From Candidatus Omnitrophota bacterium (GTDB lineage: Bacteria; Omnitrophota; Gorgyraeia; Aquiviventales; Aquiviventaceae): a DNA stretch of 38,958 nucleotides. The position numbers and the translations under genes are program-made. Below the pieces are notes generated by a model, which was given only the letters and a program-made list of their open reading frames with translations, ran no database searches and was not told the DNA's origin. The stretch covers positions 1-38,958 of the forward strand of contig JACPAY010000011.1 in the NCBI GenBank assembly GCA_016180575.1, given 5' to 3'. Positions 22,396-29,894 of the stretch are shown here, one piece after another; position 1 is the first letter of the stretch; every line of letters starts with the position of its first letter.

Positions 22396-23106
22396 TTAGA
22401 TGGATGGCGCCGGGACGCGGGTTTGGCGGAGGCCCTGCAAGGTCTCGCGCAGCTGCGCGCGCACGTCGCGCAGCTGCTCGTCGGTGAGCGGGTGGTCGAA
22501 GAGCCGCTCCAGCACCTGGAGCGCCTGGCGCAGGTCGGCGATCCCGTCGGTGAGCGAGCCGTCGGCCAGGCGCTGGCGGCTGAGCGAAACGAACAGCCGG
22601 CTCACGTGGAGCGCCGTGGCGGTGTCCGTCGGCACGTTGTGCAGCCCGTTGAGGTACGCCTCGAGCGCCTCGGCGGGCTTGCCCGCCCCCTCGAACCCCC
22701 TGCCCAGCCGGCTCCAGTAGTCCAATCCCACTCGCGGTTCGGCGAACCGAAGGTCATGGTCCGGCACCACCTCGAGGCCCCAGGTCTGCAGCACCGGGTA
22801 GCTGTAGAGATGGAGGGTGAGCTCGCGCGGCGTGCCGTTGCGGAAGACGAGCACCGGGACGGCGACGGCGCGCCCGCGCAAGGCGCCTGAGACCACCGCG
22901 AACTCGTCGATGGAGCGGATGTCCGCATCCCGCACGCGCACAAGGATATCGTCGGGACGCAGGTCGGCCAGCTGCGCCTGGGAGGCCTCCTCGACGCTGA
23001 TGACCCGCACGCCGAGCGGGCTGTCGGCGACGACGACCCCGCGGAACACCGAGGGCTGCGCCGCCATCGCGGCCCCCTGGCCCGCCAACCACACGACGAG
23101 CGCCAA
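22396..23106 (-). CDS. PDZ-domain exported protein with helical C-terminal half, about 236 aa
   Basis: After a short hydrophobic N-terminus (ALVVWLAGQGAAMAA, probable signal peptide) comes a PDZ domain: GVRVISVEEASQAQLADLRPDDILVRVRDADIRSIDEF, with the G-L-x-x-G-D-I-I-like LRPDDILV core. Residues 130-220 are helical and TPR-like (GFEGAGKPAEALEAYLNGL, GIADLRQALQVLERLF). No protease triad is visible, so it is more likely a scaffold. The start is uncertain: the frame has no ATG before the mature part; TTG at 23104-23106 gives a signal peptide, while ATG at 23067 removes it. It is the last gene of the MoxR/BatA operon. The upstream gap is entirely a repeat element. Confidence 0.72.
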   Translation of the reverse strand: MALVVWLAGQGAAMAAQPSVFRGVVVADSPLGVRVISVEEASQAQLADLRPDDILVRVRDADIRSIDEFAVVSGALRGRAVAVPVLVFRNGTPRELTLHLYSYPVLQTWGLEVVPDHDLRFAEPRVGLDYWSRLGRGFEGAGKPAEALEAYLNGLHNVPTDTATALHVSRLFVSLSRQRLADGSLTDGIADLRQALQVLERLFDHPLTDEQLRDVRAQLRETLQGLRQTRVPAPSI

Positions 23107-23279
23107 AAAATAGTACCGGTTCCTGCTCTGTCGAATACCTCGCTCGGCCGCGGGTGACGCGGAGCCGGGGACCCCGTCGCCTGCCCGCAGGCGAAGGCCG
23201 AGGACAGCCGACGGGGTGGCGGCGCGGCAGGACCCGCGGCCACACGGAAGTATTCGACAGAGCAGCCGGTGCCTTTTTG
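23105..23279. repeat. Composite repeat element with GC-rich core copy 2 (inverted) and nested flanks
   Basis: The 96-bp core (23146-23241, opposite orientation to the others) is bracketed by a perfect 14-bp inverted repeat, GCTCTGTCGAATAC (23125-23138) and GTATTCGACAGAGC (23250-23263). Further out is an imperfect AAAAA...ACCGG / CCGG...CCTTTTT pair. The unit fills the gap between the vWA gene stop (23283) and the PDZ gene start (23106). Confidence 0.88.
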
Positions 23280-23282
23280 CTC

Positions 23283-25865
23283 TCATAGCATGGAGCTGCC
23301 GCGGGCAGCGATGTCGAGGAGGAGCGCGACGATGACGACGGGCAGCCACCAGGACAAGAGCGGCTCGGCCACCGTGGCCGTGGCCGTCGGAGGCAGCAGC
23401 GCCCGGTCCGGCGCATCAAAGGCGCCTCCCGTCGCGCGCGCCAGCTGCCGCAGCAGCGATTCGCGGGGCGGCTGCCCGGGCAGCTCCTGCGCCGCCGGCG
23501 GCGTGCCGACCTGCACCCACCGCTTGGCGAGGAGCGGCCCGTGGTCCGCATCCGCCGGGCTGGACTCGAGCATCACCTCGTACCATCCGCTCGGGACCTG
23601 GTCCAATGACGCCTGCCAGCGCCAGGCGCCCGTCTGCACAAGCGAAAGCGGAAGCGAGCTACCCCCTTCGCCGGCCGCGAGCGTGCCGCGCGGCGTCTGG
23701 AGCGCGCCCTCGACCACGAGCTGCGGCACCGCGCGGCTCTCATCGACCCACACAAACAGCTCCTCCGTCATCCGCGGCCGCATGGCCCAGCGCACGACCT
23801 GGCCCCACGCCCCCTCGAACCCCGGCCAGCGGATCCACTCCGGCGACCAGCGCGTGTCCGCATCGGAGGTGAACGAGACCACCCGCCCCTGCCCGACCGT
23901 CCAGCGGACCAGCAGCGGCTCCTCGCCCTCGCCCCCGTCGACGGTCAGCTCCACGCGGCTGCCCGGCTTAGCGGTGGCGGTCACGTAGCCGCGGAGCCTG
24001 GGCCACTCGTCGGTGCCCTCGAACCACTCGGCGGTCGGCGTCTTCGAGGGGCGGAACAGCCCCTCGGCGAAGGGCAGGCGGCCCAGCTCCTCCTGGGTGT
24101 CGCGGGCGATGAGCTGCGGCAGCTCCTCCAGGCTGCGCATCTGGTAGAACGTGCCCCCGGTGGATTCGGCCAGCCACCTGAGGTAGTCCTCGTTGATGAA
24201 CGCGGCGCCGATGCCGATGGTGCTGACGGTGACGCCGCTGTGGCGGAACGACTCCACGAGCGCGGTGTACGCCGCGCGGTTGAACGGCGTGTTGCCGTCC
24301 GAGAGCAGGATGATGTGCTTGAGCGTGGCGCCGGTGAGCTCCAGGCGGTCGGCCGAGGCGGTCAGCGCGGGGAAGACGTCTGTCCCGCCGCTTGAGCGGA
24401 GCTTGACGAGCTTCTCCACCAGGCGCGGCCCGACCTGCTCGGCCTGCTGGACCTCCGCCACGACGTACGGCTGGGTATCGAAGGCCAGGATGCCGACGAG
24501 GTCCTCCGGCGAGAGCTGCTTGACCAGCGCGACCGCCGCCCGCTTGGTCGCCGCGATGCGCGGCCCCAGCATGGAGGCGGAGCGGTCGATCAGCAGGATC
24601 ATGCAGACCCGCCGCTTCGCTTCCCGCAGCCCCTTCGGCTCAAACTGCACCGGCAGGAGCGCGTCCAGCGGCGACGGGGTCTGGATCTCCTTCGCCAGGT
24701 CGCCGCCCAGGCCGACCATGACGAGCCCGCCGCCGAACCGCTCGACGTAGGTCCGGATCGCCTCCACCTGGCCGTCGGCCAGCGACGACTTGGGGAGGTT
24801 GAACAGCACGAGCGCGTCGTAGTCCAGCAGCGCGCCGTCGGCCAGGTCCGCGGGACGCAGGACCGCCAGCTCGATCTCCCGGCGCTTCAGCGCCGAGGCG
24901 AACGGGGACAGGGCGGCGGCGCGGTCGGTGACCAGCGCGACGCGGGGCGGCCCCTCGACCTCGGTGTACGCGCGGCGGCGCTCGGCCAGCCGCTCGTCGG
25001 GGATGGCCAGGCTGACGTCGAGGGCCATCGTCCCGCGCCCGATCGCGGGGATGTCCAGGGTGAGCACCTGCCAGCCGGGGCGCACCGTCATCCGCTGGCG
25101 CTTGATGACCACGCCGTGCAGGGCGACGGCGACCTCCGCCCGCTTGGGGCGCGGCGAGCCGTTCGCCACCACGAGCTGGAGCGGCACGGGCGAGCCCTGC
25201 TGGACGACGGGCGGAACCGCCAGCTCCTCCCAGACGGTCCTTGCCTCGCCGAAGAGCGGCGGCGGCACGGGGAAGACGGCGAGGCCGAGGCGCCTCACGG
25301 CGGCGGCGATGCCGGCGGCGCTGCCGTCCGTCTCCCGGCCGTCGCTGAGCAGCACGACGCTGCCGCGGGGCTCCGCCGCCCCGCTCGGCTGGACGGAGAG
25401 GTGCCGGGGCGGCAGCCACGCCGGCACGGAGAGGAGTGCCGCCTCCACATTGGTGCGCGCCGGGTCCGCCCCGGCGCCCTCCAGGGCGCGCCGGATGAGC
25501 GCCGGGTCGTCCAACCGCTCGCGGCCGAACGGCACGACCAGGCGCGCGTCGGCGCCGAAGGACACGACGGCGCGCTCCATCGCCTGGGGGCGCAGCGCAT
25601 CGACCGAGGCGATGCGCCGCGCGAGCCACTCGCGCTGGCGCGCGTCGATGCTGGATGAGCCGTCCACGAGGTAGAGCAGGTACCGCGGCGCTTCCGTCCG
25701 GCGATGGCGCGCGCCGCCCGCGAGGGCCATGAGCAGCGCGCCGACCGCTGCGAGCCGGCAGCCGACGGCCAGCCGCCTGCGCCATCCGGAGAGCGGGATG
25801 CGCCGGCTGCGCCAGAGGATGAACCCGAGACTCGACAGGATGAGGAGCCACCCCGTGAGATTCAT
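23283..25865 (-). CDS. Large von Willebrand factor A / GATase-like membrane protein, 860 aa
   Basis: Two N-terminal membrane helices (GWLLILSSLGFILW, LAAVGALLMALAGG) precede a divergent first vWA domain (YLLYLVDGSSSID). A glutamine-amidotransferase-like fold follows (VALVTDRA to GGLVMVGLGGDL), then a second vWA domain with an intact MIDAS (ILLIDRSASM, GGTDVFPAL, LLSDGNT), a beta-rich region, and a final helix (WWLPVVIVALLLDIAA). Such proteins lie downstream of BatA in MoxR operons and may sense or scaffold at the cytoplasmic membrane; the biochemical role is unknown. The ATG at 25863-25865 overlaps the BatA-like stop (ATGA). The longer frame upstream of it is antisense to nothing useful and includes palindrome sequence, so it was rejected. 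Confidence 0.85.
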   Translation of the reverse strand: MNLTGWLLILSSLGFILWRSRRIPLSGWRRRLAVGCRLAAVGALLMALAGGARHRRTEAPRYLLYLVDGSSSIDARQREWLARRIASVDALRPQAMERAVVSFGADARLVVPFGRERLDDPALIRRALEGAGADPARTNVEAALLSVPAWLPPRHLSVQPSGAAEPRGSVVLLSDGRETDGSAAGIAAAVRRLGLAVFPVPPPLFGEARTVWEELAVPPVVQQGSPVPLQLVVANGSPRPKRAEVAVALHGVVIKRQRMTVRPGWQVLTLDIPAIGRGTMALDVSLAIPDERLAERRRAYTEVEGPPRVALVTDRAAALSPFASALKRREIELAVLRPADLADGALLDYDALVLFNLPKSSLADGQVEAIRTYVERFGGGLVMVGLGGDLAKEIQTPSPLDALLPVQFEPKGLREAKRRVCMILLIDRSASMLGPRIAATKRAAVALVKQLSPEDLVGILAFDTQPYVVAEVQQAEQVGPRLVEKLVKLRSSGGTDVFPALTASADRLELTGATLKHIILLSDGNTPFNRAAYTALVESFRHSGVTVSTIGIGAAFINEDYLRWLAESTGGTFYQMRSLEELPQLIARDTQEELGRLPFAEGLFRPSKTPTAEWFEGTDEWPRLRGYVTATAKPGSRVELTVDGGEGEEPLLVRWTVGQGRVVSFTSDADTRWSPEWIRWPGFEGAWGQVVRWAMRPRMTEELFVWVDESRAVPQLVVEGALQTPRGTLAAGEGGSSLPLSLVQTGAWRWQASLDQVPSGWYEVMLESSPADADHGPLLAKRWVQVGTPPAAQELPGQPPRESLLRQLARATGGAFDAPDRALLPPTATATVAEPLLSWWLPVVIVALLLDIAARGSSML

Positions 25866-27772
25866 GGACGGGCTGCGAGGGTCGTGGGACCGCTTCTCTT
25901 TTCCTGTCGGGTGAGGGTAGGAAAAGGGAAGTGGTCCCGCTTTTCTGTGTAGCGCCACCACTCGATGAGCAAGACGACGAGCATCGCGAGCATCAGGGCG
26001 CGGGAGAGCGGCTGGGCCGTCCGGCCGGCGCTCGAGATAGTCCCGGGACCGCTTTCCTTTTCCCACTCTTGTCCGATAGGAAAAGGGAAACGGTCCCGAT
26101 TTGTACGCCAGGTGGACGCGCGGTGCAGGAGGTTGGATTCCACCGGGTCGAAGAAATTCGCCGCCACGCTGACCTCCGTGGCTCCCTGGAGAAAGCGATA
26201 GAGGCCGGCTGCCGTCGCCGCGTCATAGCTCACCGTCCCGCTGGAGGAGTCCACCTGGTCCGACGAGCCGTCCGGGCGGCGCACCGTGACGCGGCCCGGC
26301 AGAAAGCCGCCGGCCGACAGCGGCCCGCCCATCGTGTCGGCCGATGTCCCCATCAGCCAGCGCAGGCTGTTGAAGAACGCCAGGAGCACCGGAGTGGAGC
26401 CGGGGTCATGGGAGGGATCGAGCCGCATCACGACGGTCCGCAACCCCTCCCGCTCATCGGCCACGACCACGGGCACCTTCCGGCCGTTCACCAACGCGGC
26501 GACGACCACCACCCCGGAGCCGGTCCACGGCGACAGGTTGAGCGCGGCGGACGCCGTCTCGACCGGGGCCAGGTACGAGCCGATGGGATGGCCCGACGCC
26601 ACCACCCAGCGGCTGAGGAGGGGGCGCGAGGGGCTGGGAGGCTCGAAGACCATCGACGCGGCAGCGCCCTGCGCTGCGTCCCAGCGGTCTGTGATGACGA
26701 GCGGCTCCCCGCCCGGCGCGGCCGGCGGGCCGTTTCCGTCCTCCATCGTCCAGGTGAGCGTCTCGCACGCCCCCAGCCACGACGAGAGGGTCTCCTTGAA
26801 CGCCGCGGTGTGCGGGCGCAGGGCGATGGGCGCGGTGGCGCCGCGGAAGAGGTTGATCCAGGCGCGGTTGTCCGCCTCCAGGCCGTCCCGTTTCGCGGCG
26901 AGCGCGATCTCCACCCAGCCGGCCGCGTCATCGGGAAGCGCCAGCGCAAGCGACTGCCGCTCGCCGGGGGCGAAGGCCGCGGCGGTCTCGGCGAGGCGGC
27001 GGCCGCCCTGCGAGGCGGTGAGGGTCGCCCCCGCTTCCTCGTCGGAGAAGTTCTGCACCGTCGCCACGACGCTCGCCTCGGCCGCGCGGCACAGCGGGCC
27101 CTGCGCGTCGAGCCCCACCAGCGCCGCGTTGGGAGCCGGCGCGCCCACCGTGGCCCACTGGAGGCGATCATTTCCCTGCTCGGCCGGCCGCGCTTCATCG
27201 GTCGCCACCAGCGTCCGGTCGGGCTCGGCGGCGAGGAGCATCCGCCCAATGTGGGCGGCTGTGGCCAGGTTGCCGCCGAGATGAGCCACCCGCGCGCGCT
27301 CGATCGCCTGCCGGAGTGTTGCCGCATCGCTCGTCGGCTGCGGCGTCAGCGACGCCACCGGGGCGGTCGTCACGACGAGCCACTGATCCGCCGGCGATTT
27401 GCGCGCGAGGCGCGAGAGGAGCGCGCGCTGCGCCCGCTCAAACGCGGTGGCGCCTCCGCCAAAGAGCCCCGGGGCGCGGGCCCCCATGCTGGCGGAGGTA
27501 TCGAGGAGGACGAGGACGGTCCTCGCGCGGGGGCGCATCAGCACCGGGCGGGCGAGCGCGGCGGTCAGGCCGAGGAGCGCTGCAAGCTGCAGCCAGAAGA
27601 GAAGGGTCACCACCAGGCGGCTGCGCCGCTTCGGCGCGCGCCGCAGCAGGTGCTCAAACGGGATGAGGCTGGGGATGAGCGACTGGCGCCGGGTGGACGC
27701 GAGGCGCCAGAGCCACAGGAGGACGGGGATGCTGGCCAGCCAGATGAGCGCCCCCGGCGCGAGGAAGGTCAT
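25862..27772 (-). CDS. BatA-like N-terminal double-transmembrane vWA protein, 636 aa
   Basis: MTFLAPGALIWLASIPVLLW and a second helix (VVTLLFWLQLAALLGLTAA) form the BatA double-TM domain. A vWA domain follows with MIDAS-like VLLDTSASMG. The middle is beta-rich, and a C-terminal helix (ALMLAMLVVLLIEWW) returns to the membrane. Two palindromic repeats lie in the coding sequence either side of that last helix and encode R559-P576 (RDRFPFPIGQEWEKESGP) and R612-P629 (RDHFPFPTLTRQEKRSGP). Between BatA-type genes and MoxR/DUF58 the order here is standard. The ATG at 27770-27772 is 7 bases from a repeat element that fills the gap to the DUF58 gene. The stop overlaps the next start by 4 bases. Confidence 0.85.
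   Translation of the reverse strand: MTFLAPGALIWLASIPVLLWLWRLASTRRQSLIPSLIPFEHLLRRAPKRRSRLVVTLLFWLQLAALLGLTAALARPVLMRPRARTVLVLLDTSASMGARAPGLFGGGATAFERAQRALLSRLARKSPADQWLVVTTAPVASLTPQPTSDAATLRQAIERARVAHLGGNLATAAHIGRMLLAAEPDRTLVATDEARPAEQGNDRLQWATVGAPAPNAALVGLDAQGPLCRAAEASVVATVQNFSDEEAGATLTASQGGRRLAETAAAFAPGERQSLALALPDDAAGWVEIALAAKRDGLEADNRAWINLFRGATAPIALRPHTAAFKETLSSWLGACETLTWTMEDGNGPPAAPGGEPLVITDRWDAAQGAAASMVFEPPSPSRPLLSRWVVASGHPIGSYLAPVETASAALNLSPWTGSGVVVVAALVNGRKVPVVVADEREGLRTVVMRLDPSHDPGSTPVLLAFFNSLRWLMGTSADTMGGPLSAGGFLPGRVTVRRPDGSSDQVDSSSGTVSYDAATAAGLYRFLQGATEVSVAANFFDPVESNLLHRASTWRTNRDRFPFPIGQEWEKESGPGTISSAGRTAQPLSRALMLAMLVVLLIEWWRYTEKRDHFPFPTLTRQEKRSGPTTLAARP
25886..25938 (-). repeat. 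In-frame coding palindrome RDxFPFP...SGP, copy 2 (in batA-like gene)
   Basis: The 19-bp arms (25886-25904 and 25920-25938, two mismatches) flank a 15-base loop. The arm core is GGGACCGCTT-N-CTTTTCC. It is in the same phase as the copy at 26044-26098 and has the same loop length. Confidence 0.88.
26044..26098 (-). repeat. In-frame coding palindrome RDxFPFP...SGP, copy 1 (in batA-like gene)
   Basis: The 20-bp arms (26044-26063 and 26079-26098, two mismatches) flank a 15-base loop. It encodes R559-P576. The loop sequences of the two copies differ, while the arms are conserved. Confidence 0.88.
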
Positions 27773-27778
27773 GTCGTC

Positions 27779-27959
27779 AAAAAGTGCCGCGAAGTGCCTG
27801 GCACCGCTCTGTCGAATACCTCGTTGGGCCGCGGGTCCTGCCGCGCCGCCACCCCGTCGGCTGTCCTCGGCCTTCGCCTGCGGGCAGGCGACGGGGGCCC
27901 CGGCTCCGCGTCACCCGCGGCCACACGGGGGTGTTCGATGGAGCAGTCTGGCACTTTTT
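27779..27959. repeat. Composite repeat element with GC-rich core copy 3 and nested flanks
   Basis: The outermost pair is AAAAAGTGCC (27779-27788) and GGCACTTTTT (27950-27959). Next is a GAAGTGCCTGGCAC tract (27791-27804), then GCTCTGTCGAATAC (27806-27819) against GTGTTCGATGGAGC (27931-27944, 3 differences), then the 96-bp core (27827-27922). It spans almost exactly from the DUF58 stop codon (27958-27960) to the BatA-like start (27772). Confidence 0.9.
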
Positions 27960-28893
27960 ACTCAAGGAAGCCATGGATGGGCAGCGTTCTCGTAATGAAG
28001 GTGGCGAGCGGCTCGTCCAGCCGGTGCTGGGCGAACGGGATCCCGTGCCGCTTGCAGAACCGGACCAGCAGCTCGTTATGATCCGCGACCGCCCGCTCAA
28101 GCTCCGCCGGGCTGTAGGCGAGCTGGTGGGTTTGGCCCGTCTCGACGTCGACCAGCAGCCCTCCGCGCAGCAGCCGGGCGGGGTGGAGCTCCTGCGGGCT
28201 CAGGACCTGGATCACCTTGATCTCGAGGTTGCGCATCATCAGCACGTGGAGCGCCCGGAAAAAATCGGCCGGGTGCGCCATCCCGTCGGTGAGCAGGATG
28301 GCCTGGCCGCCGCGGATGCGCAGCCCGATCGCGGCCCGGCGCATCCAGTCGGCCATGGCGGTCTGCCCTTCGATCCGGGCGGCGTCGGCGAGCTCCGCCA
28401 TCCGGAAGATGTCGCGGCGCTGGTGGCACCACGGCGTGGCCGCGAGGCGCCCCGGCCGCAGCCAGCTCAGGCGCGCGTGATGGCGCCCGGCCACGGCGAT
28501 GTAGCCGAGGCTGACCGCCAGCTGCTTGGCGCGCGCGAACTTCTCGGGGGTGGGGAGCCCCATCGAGGCGGTCGCGTCGACGATCAGCTCGACGGAGAGG
28601 GTGATCTCCTCGCGGTAGGTCTTCACGAACAGCCGCTCGAGGCGCGCGTAGAGGTTCCAGTCGATGGCGCGGATGTCGTCGCCCGCGCAGTACGCGGCGT
28701 AGTCGGCGAACTCCACCGAGGAGCCGCGCCGGTTGATGGGGAACCGGCCGCCCAGCGACCGGCCGGCCCGGACCCATCGCACGGAGAGCTGGAGTGTTTC
28801 CAGGCGATTGATCAGCTGAGGGGTCAACCACGTCGTCGGCATCGCAAAGGCGTGCGCCGCGCGCGAGGGCGCGGCGCCGTCAGCGGCGCTCAC
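27958..28893 (-). CDS. DUF58 (vWA-fold, YeaD-like) protein, 311 aa
   Basis: The DUF58 signature is complete: GRFPINRRGSSVEFADYAAY, then GDDIRAIDWNLYARLERLFVK, then a vWA-like strand SVELIVDATASMG. These soluble proteins act with MoxR AAA ATPases and BatA-type membrane proteins, perhaps as adaptors in chaperone or metal-insertion systems. The GTG at 28891-28893 overlaps the MoxR stop (GTGA) as at other junctions in this operon; an ATG at 28842 is the alternative and would remove a 17-residue Ala-rich lead. The TAA stop overlaps the composite repeat. Confidence 0.88.
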   Translation of the reverse strand: MSAADGAAPSRAAHAFAMPTTWLTPQLINRLETLQLSVRWVRAGRSLGGRFPINRRGSSVEFADYAAYCAGDDIRAIDWNLYARLERLFVKTYREEITLSVELIVDATASMGLPTPEKFARAKQLAVSLGYIAVAGRHHARLSWLRPGRLAATPWCHQRRDIFRMAELADAARIEGQTAMADWMRRAAIGLRIRGGQAILLTDGMAHPADFFRALHVLMMRNLEIKVIQVLSPQELHPARLLRGGLLVDVETGQTHQLAYSPAELERAVADHNELLVRFCKRHGIPFAQHRLDEPLATFITRTLPIHGFLE

Positions 28894-29894
28894 GCGGGGG
28901 CGTCGCGCCGCAGGGGAGCGGTGAGCTCCGTGAGGATGTCGGGGGCGGTCCGCTTGTCCGCCTCCGCTTCGAAGGAGAGGATGACCCGGTGGCTGAGCGC
29001 GGGCAGCAGGACGCGGTCGATGTCCCCCACGCTGACGTTCACCCGCCCGTCGAGCAGCGCCGTCACCTTCGCGCCGAGGAGGATCGCCTGGGCGCCGCGG
29101 GGCGAGGCGCCGTAGCGCAGGAACCGCCGGGCGGGGTTCTCCGCGCCGTCCTCGCTGGGGCGGGTCGCGGTGACCAGCTTCACGATGTACGCCTCGATGG
29201 GGCTGGCCACCAGCACCTCGCGCACGAGGCGGCGCGCGGCGAGAATCCACGCCTGCGCCTTGGCGGCGGGCAGCACCGGTTCCACCACCGCCGAGTGGGC
29301 GGAGGTCGTCTGCCGGATGATCGTCGACAGCTCCTCCGAGGAGGGATAGCCGACGAAGATCTTGAAGAGGAACCGGTCGAGCTGGGCCTCGGGCAGCGGG
29401 AAGGTGCCCTCCATCTCGATGGGATTCTGCGTCGCGATGACGAAGAACGGCTCCTCCAGATGGAAGGTGCTGCCCGAGATGGTCACCTGCTGCTCGCCCA
29501 TCGCCTCCAGCAGGGCCGACTGGGTCTTCGGGGTGGCCCGGTTGATCTCATCGGCCAGCAGGATGTGCGTGAAGACCGGCCCCTTGGAGAACTCAAACAC
29601 CTTGCGGCCGTCCCGGTCGACGACAAGTTGGGTGCCGAGGATGTCGGCGGGCATCAGGTCGGGGGTGCATTGGATCCGGTTGAACGAGAGGCCCAGCGTC
29701 TGCGCGAACGACTTGGCCAGGAGCGTCTTGCCCAGGCCCGGCACGCCCTCCAGCAGGACGTGCCCGCCGGCGAAGAACGCGACCAGCAGCCGCTCGATCA
29801 CCTCGTCCTGCCCGACAATCGCCCGGTGCAGCTCATCGCGGAGCGCACCCACCGTCTTGCTGAACTCATCCGGACGCACCACAAGCTCCGTCAT
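28890..29894 (-). CDS. MoxR-type AAA+ ATPase, 334 aa
   Basis: Walker A is GVPGLGKT (50-57) and Walker B is ILLADE (111-116); MGEQQVTISG, sensor-1 VIATQNPIEMEGTFPLPEAQLDRFLFK and the sensor-2 region GASPRGAQAILLGAK are the usual MoxR blocks. Members of this family remodel or mature partner proteins together with vWA proteins. Here the partners are evidently the DUF58, BatA-like and vWA proteins encoded directly downstream. It starts with an ATGA overlap on the preceding gene and ends with a GTGA overlap on DUF58. Confidence 0.95.
   Translation of the reverse strand: MTELVVRPDEFSKTVGALRDELHRAIVGQDEVIERLLVAFFAGGHVLLEGVPGLGKTLLAKSFAQTLGLSFNRIQCTPDLMPADILGTQLVVDRDGRKVFEFSKGPVFTHILLADEINRATPKTQSALLEAMGEQQVTISGSTFHLEEPFFVIATQNPIEMEGTFPLPEAQLDRFLFKIFVGYPSSEELSTIIRQTTSAHSAVVEPVLPAAKAQAWILAARRLVREVLVASPIEAYIVKLVTATRPSEDGAENPARRFLRYGASPRGAQAILLGAKVTALLDGRVNVSVGDIDRVLLPALSHRVILSFEAEADKRTAPDILTELTAPLRRDAPA

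Noticed and set aside
27950-27960. Palindromes near stop codons read as ordinary intrinsic terminators
   Set aside because: Most copies lack a U-tract, several lie inside operons or inside coding sequence, and the families recur with conserved sequence. A few (27950-27960, 23273-23279) could still terminate transcription as a side effect.
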